Of a stretch of 64,000 nt of DNA, positions 59,320-64,000 are shown piece after piece. The number at the start of each line of letters is the position of its first letter. Position 1 is the stretch's first letter. Location: assembly GCA_965212595.1 (NCBI GenBank), contig CBDBVE010000001.1, positions 310,001 through 374,000 of the forward strand, read 5' to 3'. The translations under genes were made by a program, and so were the position numbers. Origin of the DNA: Poritiphilus sp965212595 (GTDB lineage Bacteria; Bacteroidota; Bacteroidia; Flavobacteriales; Flavobacteriaceae). The notes beneath the pieces were generated by a model, which was not told the origin of the DNA, made no database searches, and worked only from the letters and a program-made list of their open reading frames with translations.

Positions 59320-59805
59320 TTAATTTTTTACCGGACCTAGTGAAGCGGTTGGCCCAGCGTTTTTAGGATTTACAAAAGCTTTGATACGCAAAAGTTCAGA
59401 ACCTTTCTCAGTATTAGCCGATACCGTAATGGTCTTGGTAACCTGATTCTGTCCAGAACCGTTAAACTTGACAAGGAGCTCGCCTGTTTCTCCGGGAGCA
59501 ATCGGCGTATTCTTTGGATACTGCGGAACAGTACATCCACAAGAACTTGTTGCGTTCGTTATGATCAAGGGTGCATTTCCGGTATTGGTAAAGGTAAAAG
59601 TCGTCTCCTGAGGAGTTCCCTGCTCAATTGTACCGAAATCATGCTCAGCTTTTTCAAAGGTCATAACCGGAAGGTTCTTGGCAGCCTCATCGCGTTCAGC
59701 AGCTACCTCAACATTTGCAGCGTTGATTTTGCTAGACGCGTTATCTTTACAAGAAACAAAGGCAATTACAGAAGCCAAACTCAAAGTTATTACTGTTCTT
59801 TTCAT
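59320..59805 (-). CDS. DUF1573 lipoprotein
   Basis: A 161-residue lipoprotein (VIAFVSC). The DUF1573 Ig-like domain is diagnostic: FEKAEHDFGTIEQGTPQETTFTFTNTGNAPLIITNATSSCGCTVPQYPKNTPIAPGETGELLVKFNG. Role unknown, widespread in Bacteroidota. Cotranscribed with yajC; a 131-bp gap to nusB. Confidence 0.93.
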   Translation of the reverse strand: MKRTVITLSLASVIAFVSCKDNASSKINAANVEVAAERDEAAKNLPVMTFEKAEHDFGTIEQGTPQETTFTFTNTGNAPLIITNATSSCGCTVPQYPKNTPIAPGETGELLVKFNGSGQNQVTKTITVSANTEKGSELLRIKAFVNPKNAGPTASLGPVKN

Positions 59806-59936
59806 CTGTTTTATTTTATTTGTTTTTACTTTTTATGATATGTTTTTAACAGCTTAAACCGTAGTTTTATTGTTTAATAGACTGTTTAACATACCGTATT
59901 CTCAATATTTTCGCGATAAAATTAATGAATATTTGT

Positions 59937-60884
59937 TTATAACAGCCCGCGCCCCGTTTTTTTAAGTTTTCCTTTGGTTTTATATTCTCTAACCAATTTA
60001 TCAAGAACCCCGTTTATAAAAATACTGCTTTTGGGGGTAGAATACTCTTTTGCGATCTCTAAGTATTCATTTATGGTAACACGCTCTGGGATAGATGAAA
60101 AATTGAGTAATTCGCAAATCGCCATTTTTAATAAAATAGCGTCAATGTCTGCAATTCGGTCTTTGTCCCAATTGGGAGTTTTCCCTTCTATTTCCTTGAC
60201 AAGTTTTGAATCGTTCAGCAAAGTTTTGGTCAACAACTTAAGTGCAAAGTCCATATCTTCCCGATCTTTCAACAATTTGGGAAGAAAGAAAGCTTCACCC
60301 TGAGAAGGCTTAATTTTTTTAAATCTTTTTAAAATGAAGGTGTTTACCAGAGGGATGTCATCTACCCAGGTAAGCTTATCATCTTCGAAATAATCGTACA
60401 GCTTGTCATTAGGAGCGACTACTTCCTTGAAAAGTCCGATCATCAGCTCTCTGTCTTCCTCATAGGATTTGTCTGCTGAAGCCATATAATCCTGATACAA
60501 CTGACTGGCCGTGATTTCCCTGTAAATAATCTTTACGTACTCCTCATGGAGATACCAATTCTTAAGTTTTCGCTTTTCCAATTCAGCTTTTAAAAGTGAA
60601 TTAGTAGCTATCTGAAGTAATAGATCGTTATTTACAAATTTGGCGGTGTCCGGATAATTGTCAGACGAAGTGGTAATATACTTTTTGGAGGCATGAGACA
60701 CGTGCTTTTGTGCCATCCCGTAAAGCTCTTTCAACAAGCTCAACATTAAAAGATAGAGCGTATAGGTGTTTTCGACACTCGCCTTTAAAAATTTCTCCTG
60801 TTTCTCCAGGCTGCCATCCTCCGACTGCGAGAGCGCATAAATGCATTGCATTACCTTTACACGAATATGCCTTCTTGTAAGCAT
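59937..60884 (-). CDS. nusB: Transcription antitermination factor NusB (long Bacteroidota form)
   Basis: A 315-residue protein. The start MLTRRHIRVKVMQCIYALSQS is the NusB first helix; a ~130-residue insertion follows, and the classical part returns in LTKTLLNDSKLVKEIEGKTPNWDKDRIADIDAILLKMAICELLNFSSIPERVTINEYLEIAKEYSTPKSSIFINGVLDKL. NusB with S10 forms the rRNA antitermination complex. The TTG at 60926 would add 14 residues, but the ATG at 60884 is preferred. Divergent from an ABC exporter. Confidence 0.95.
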   Translation of the reverse strand: MLTRRHIRVKVMQCIYALSQSEDGSLEKQEKFLKASVENTYTLYLLMLSLLKELYGMAQKHVSHASKKYITTSSDNYPDTAKFVNNDLLLQIATNSLLKAELEKRKLKNWYLHEEYVKIIYREITASQLYQDYMASADKSYEEDRELMIGLFKEVVAPNDKLYDYFEDDKLTWVDDIPLVNTFILKRFKKIKPSQGEAFFLPKLLKDREDMDFALKLLTKTLLNDSKLVKEIEGKTPNWDKDRIADIDAILLKMAICELLNFSSIPERVTINEYLEIAKEYSTPKSSIFINGVLDKLVREYKTKGKLKKTGRGLL

Positions 60885-61008
60885 TTCAAAAGAACCTTTT
60901 TTGATTGATAATTCGGAACTCGGCAAAAATAGTAATCTATTTTAAACCAAGTGTAGTTTGAACTGTTATCTTATCAGTTTTATAACATTAAGATTAGCCC
61001 CAATCTGT

Positions 61009-61016
61009 TATCTTTG
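61009..61016 (+). promoter_or_regulatory. -7 element of ABC exporter gene
   Basis: TATCTTTG matches TAnnTTTG, 40 bp before the start codon. A clear -33 TTTG is not at the expected distance. Confidence 0.4.
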
Positions 61017-61056
61017 ACGAATTGTTGAAAACCACGCGGTTCAGCCTACCAACCTA

Positions 61057-62812
61057 ATGAAGGAACTCAAACATCTCAATAAATATTTTAAAAAATACTG
61101 GTTTAAGCTGCTTATAGGCATCATTATTACCATAATAGCCAGGGTCTTTCAGCTTGTTATGCCCTCTTATGTAAAGAATTCTATAGAGGTTGTCGAGAAA
61201 TATACCGCCAATGAAATAGGCGAGTCCCTTGCCCGAAGTTTGCTGCTCGAATACATCCTTATTATTGTTGGAGCCGCTTTATTATCCGGGTTTTTTACAT
61301 TTCTTATGAGGCAAACTATAATAAACGTCTCCCGTTATATAGAATACGATCTTAAGAACGAAGTTTTTGACCATTATCAATTACTCAGCCTTAATTTTTA
61401 CAAAAAGAACCGAACAGGAGATCTCATGAACAGAATCAGCGAGGATGTAAGCCAGGTTCGATTGTATGCTGGTCCGGCGATTATGTATGGGATGCAAACA
61501 TTGACCTTGTTCGTATGTTTAATACCTTTAATGTTTCATTAAAGCCCCTACCATAGCCTTTTACTCCTTACTTCCTTTACCTGTTTTGTCTGTGCTGATC
61601 TACCAGATCAGTCGGATTATTCATAGGCGAAGCACAAGGGTTCAGGAATACCTTTCTACACTTTCAACCTTTGCACAGGAATCTTTTTCTGGAGTTTCTG
61701 TGATAAAAGCATATACGCTAGAACCACAAATAAATACAGAGGTCAGAGCTCTTGCCATCGAAGGAAAGGACAAGAGTATGGATCTGGCCAAGGTAAACGC
61801 CTGGTTCTTTCCGCTCATGATACTGCTCATTGGAATCAGCAATATTTTTGTCATCTATGTGGGCGGTAAGCAATACCTCAACGGTGAAATTGAATCGGTT
61901 GGAACTATTGCCGAGTTCATTCTCTATGTAAACATGCTCACCTGGCCGGTAGCCATTGTAGGTTGGCTTACTTCTATAGTACAACGGGCAGAAGCATCTC
62001 AAAAAAGGATCAATGAGTTCTTAAAAGAAGAACCCTCAATAAAAAATGAAGTAAGCGCCCATACACCAATATCCGGGAAAATTGAATTTAGGGCAGTCAC
62101 TTTTACATATGAAGACACCAATATTACTGCTCTAAAAAATATCTCTTTCACCATAAACAAGGGTGATACCGTGGCTATTATTGGAAAAACAGGTTCAGGA
62201 AAATCTACGATTTTAGACCTTGTCGCCCGTCTATATGAAACCTCCTCAGGAACCATATTGATTGATGGTGTTCCTATTGAGGAGCTCAATCTAAATAACC
62301 TTAGGGCCTCCATTGGCGCCGTACCTCAGGACGCTTTTTTGTTCTCAGATACCATAAGGAACAACATTAAATTTGGAATGGATAATGCTTCAGACGAAGA
62401 AATTGAAGAAGTAGCAAGAATGGCGGTTGTTCACGACAATATTCTAGGATTTACAAAAGGGTATGATACTATTCTTGGAGAAAGAGGAATTACACTTAGC
62501 GGGGGGCAAAAACAACGTGTTTCCATAGCAAGGGCTCTTTTAAAAAATCCTGACATTTACCTGTTTGACGACTGTTTATCCGCGGTAGATACAGAAACGG
62601 AAGAGGAAATTCTGAACAATCTAAAACGTGCTTCACACAGCAAAACTACCCTTATAGTCAGCCATAGAGTTTCATCAGCTAAAAACGCTGACAAGATCAT
62701 TGTACTCGAAGGTGGGGAGATTTTACAAGAAGGGACACATGACCTTTTAATTGAGCAAGATGGGTATTACAAAGAGCTTTATATCAACCAGCTATCTGAG
62801 AAAGAAAACTAG
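61057..62812 (+). pseudogene. ABC exporter (TMD-NBD), frameshifted
   Basis: Two adjoining frames together make a full-length type-I ABC exporter of about 585 residues. Frame 1 (61057-61542) encodes the first three membrane helices and stops after LTLFVCLIPLMFH. Frame 2 is readable from about 61537 (IKAPTIAFYSLLPLPVLSVLIYQISR) and holds the rest plus the NBD: Walker A AIIGKTGSGKST, Q-loop AVPQDAFLF, signature LSGGQKQRVSIARALL, Walker B IYLFDDCLSAVD, H-loop IVSHR. The NBD is intact, so the break is recent or a sequencing error. It lies at a perfect 8-bp hairpin (61526-61544). Confidence 0.88.
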
Positions 62813-62889
62813 AAAAAGTTGCTGAATTAGCTTTTTTTTCACATTTTTGATGGCATTTAATAGATAAATACTAACTAGAAACAGAGGTA

Positions 62890-63261
62890 ATGGGCGACAA
62901 AGATATGATAGATCAGGAAGAGATTTTCTCGAAGGTGATGCGAGCCGGAAGGAGAACGTATTTTTTCGATGTAAGAAGCACTAAAGCGGGAGATTACTAT
63001 TTAACCATTACGGAGAGTAAGAAATTCACACACGATGATGGCTCATTTCACTATAAGAAGCACAAAATTTACCTCTACAAAGAAGACTTTCAGGCATTTA
63101 GAGAAACTATGGAAGAAATGATGGATTACATCATTGACGAAAAAGGTCTTGAGGTAATCTCAGAGAGACATCAGAAAGATTTTAAGAAAGAAGAAGGCGG
63201 TTCTAATGGAGAAATCAAGTCTTCAGAAAGTTTTACAGACGTAAGCTTTGACGATATATAG
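62890..63261 (+). CDS. DUF3276 PUR-like DNA/RNA-binding protein
   Basis: A 123-residue protein with the Bacteroidota PUR-alpha repeat: EIFSKVMRAGRRTYFFDVRSTKAGDYYLTITESKKF and KIYLYKEDFQAFRETMEEMMDYI. The C-terminal tail is acidic and disordered. PUR domains bind G-rich single-stranded nucleic acids; function in bacteria is little known. Close behind the ABC exporter gene (77 bp) and followed by a terminator. Confidence 0.92.
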   Translation: MGDKDMIDQEEIFSKVMRAGRRTYFFDVRSTKAGDYYLTITESKKFTHDDGSFHYKKHKIYLYKEDFQAFRETMEEMMDYIIDEKGLEVISERHQKDFKKEEGGSNGEIKSSESFTDVSFDDI

Positions 63262-63285
63262 AATTTGATAGAATTCAAATAGTGC

Positions 63286-63313
63286 GGCCTCGGACTTCCG
63301 GGGTCTTTTTTTT
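63286..63313 (+). terminator. Rho-independent terminator after DUF3276 gene
   Basis: GGCCTCGG and CCGGGGTC pair (with wobble and one mismatch) around ACTT, followed by eight T. About 24 bp after the stop. Confidence 0.75.
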
Positions 63314-63409
63314 GCATTGTATTTCATAATTGTTTCCTTTAGGATCCTTTGGTACAACACTTCCTATTAATTACCTTTAAGCTCGACTAATTCAAACCGA
63401 GAACAGCTC

Positions 63410-64000
63410 ATGAAACAAATCGGCATCCTTGCTTTTTTGGCGGTAGTACAACTCAGCCTTGCTCAGGAAACTAAACTGGACCTTAATTATTATCTCCCAA
63501 AGGATATCTCTTATGATCAGGATATCCCTAAACCCGCAGAAGTAATTGGGCACGAGGTAGGCCAATGGCATGTAACCCATGATAAGTTGATGTTCTATAT
63601 GCAAGCTTTAGCTGCCAAGAGTGACCGTATAACTATTGAAACTCGTGGTTTTACCTTTGAGGGCAGACCAATTTTACTTCTCACCATTAGTTCTCCGCAG
63701 AACCATAGCAATTTAGACCAGATTAGGCAGACGCACCTGGCCCTTACCGAAAGTGGTAGCGCCTCGTTAGATGTGGAAAAATTGCCTATTGTGGTGTACC
63801 AGGGGTTTTCAATTCACGGCAATGAACCAAGTGGAGCAAATGCAGCTCTGGCTTATGCATATTATCTGGCCGCAGCCGAAGGGCCCGAAATTGAATCAAT
63901 GCTAGAAAACATGGTTATTTTACTCGACCCTTGTTTTAACCCAGATGGATTGCAACGTTTTGCTTACTGGGCCAATATCCATAAAAGCATCCAACTAAAT
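63410..64000 (+). CDS. M14 zinc carboxypeptidase (3' end cut by window edge)
   Basis: The frame opens at ATG 63410 and is open to the end (197 residues). A signal peptide (MKQIGILAFLAVVQLSLAQ) precedes a metallocarboxypeptidase domain: YQGFSIHGNEPSGANAALA gives the HxxE zinc ligands (H and E), and ILLDPCFNPDGLQRFAYW the conserved NPDG segment that precedes the third ligand. Likely periplasmic or secreted. The large C-terminal part typical for Bacteroidota M14 proteins is outside the window. Confidence 0.9.
   Translation, partial: MKQIGILAFLAVVQLSLAQETKLDLNYYLPKDISYDQDIPKPAEVIGHEVGQWHVTHDKLMFYMQALAAKSDRITIETRGFTFEGRPILLLTISSPQNHSNLDQIRQTHLALTESGSASLDVEKLPIVVYQGFSIHGNEPSGANAALAYAYYLAAAEGPEIESMLENMVILLDPCFNPDGLQRFAYWANIHKSIQLN

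Overview
The window looks like a chromosomal segment from a marine-type Flavobacteriaceae (Bacteroidota). Pointers are a TonB-dependent receptor, LytTR regulators, a DUF3276 (PUR-like) gene, the long Bacteroidota form of NusB next to DUF1573 and YajC genes, and several promoters with the TTTG / TAnnTTTG signature of this phylum. No rRNA, tRNA, transposase, integrase or CRISPR array was seen. Genus-level placement is not possible from sequence reading alone.

Layout. 1-22 kb: mostly minus-strand single genes and short operons: a TPR protein cut by the left edge, ketopantoate reductase, VanZ-like, GyrI-like, DJ-1/PfpI and quinone-reductase genes, two amidohydrolases, membrane-bound LytTR and AraC regulators, a LytS/LytTR two-component pair, a beta-lactamase-like serine hydrolase, and many small DUF membrane proteins. 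22.6-44 kb: an accessory stretch of small, mostly minus-strand genes (VOC, SnoaL/NTF2-like, lipoproteins, DUF6090, NmrA/HxlR, methyltransferases, SulP). They are separated by imperfect palindromes of about 40-250 bp that begin a few bases after one stop codon and end shortly before the next start. All readable copies share one polarity, so the stretch resembles an integron-like cassette array without a visible integrase. Two paralogous ECF sigma modules with a Cys-containing C-terminal extension lie inside it, and the first appears autoregulated through a 30-bp promoter element shared with its downstream SnoaL/SRPBCC operon. A truncated SRPBCC remnant abuts one palindrome.

44.2-47.3 kb: the most striking system, a two-gene plus-strand operon. 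It encodes a small TIR/DUF4062-like Rossmannoid protein followed by an NB-ARC/TPR STAND (NLR-like) protein. The C-terminus of the first and the N-terminus of the second carry the same ~20-residue motif, the arrangement expected for prion/amyloid-type signalling between an NLR and its effector. The module lies between half-copies of the palindrome.

47.4-64 kb: mainly core genes. A membrane protein and a helix-hairpin-helix lipoprotein form an operon behind a perfect 9-5-9 palindrome, and the same operator brackets the promoter of a FecA-like TonB receptor, suggesting a small metal-responsive regulon. Then come guaB, an HMG-CoA lyase-like gene, pyrD, pepT with a YdeI-like partner, a Tat-exported Gfo/Idh/MocA oxidoreductase, yajC-DUF1573-nusB, an ABC exporter broken by a frameshift exactly at a perfect hairpin, a DUF3276 gene and an M14 peptidase cut by the right edge.
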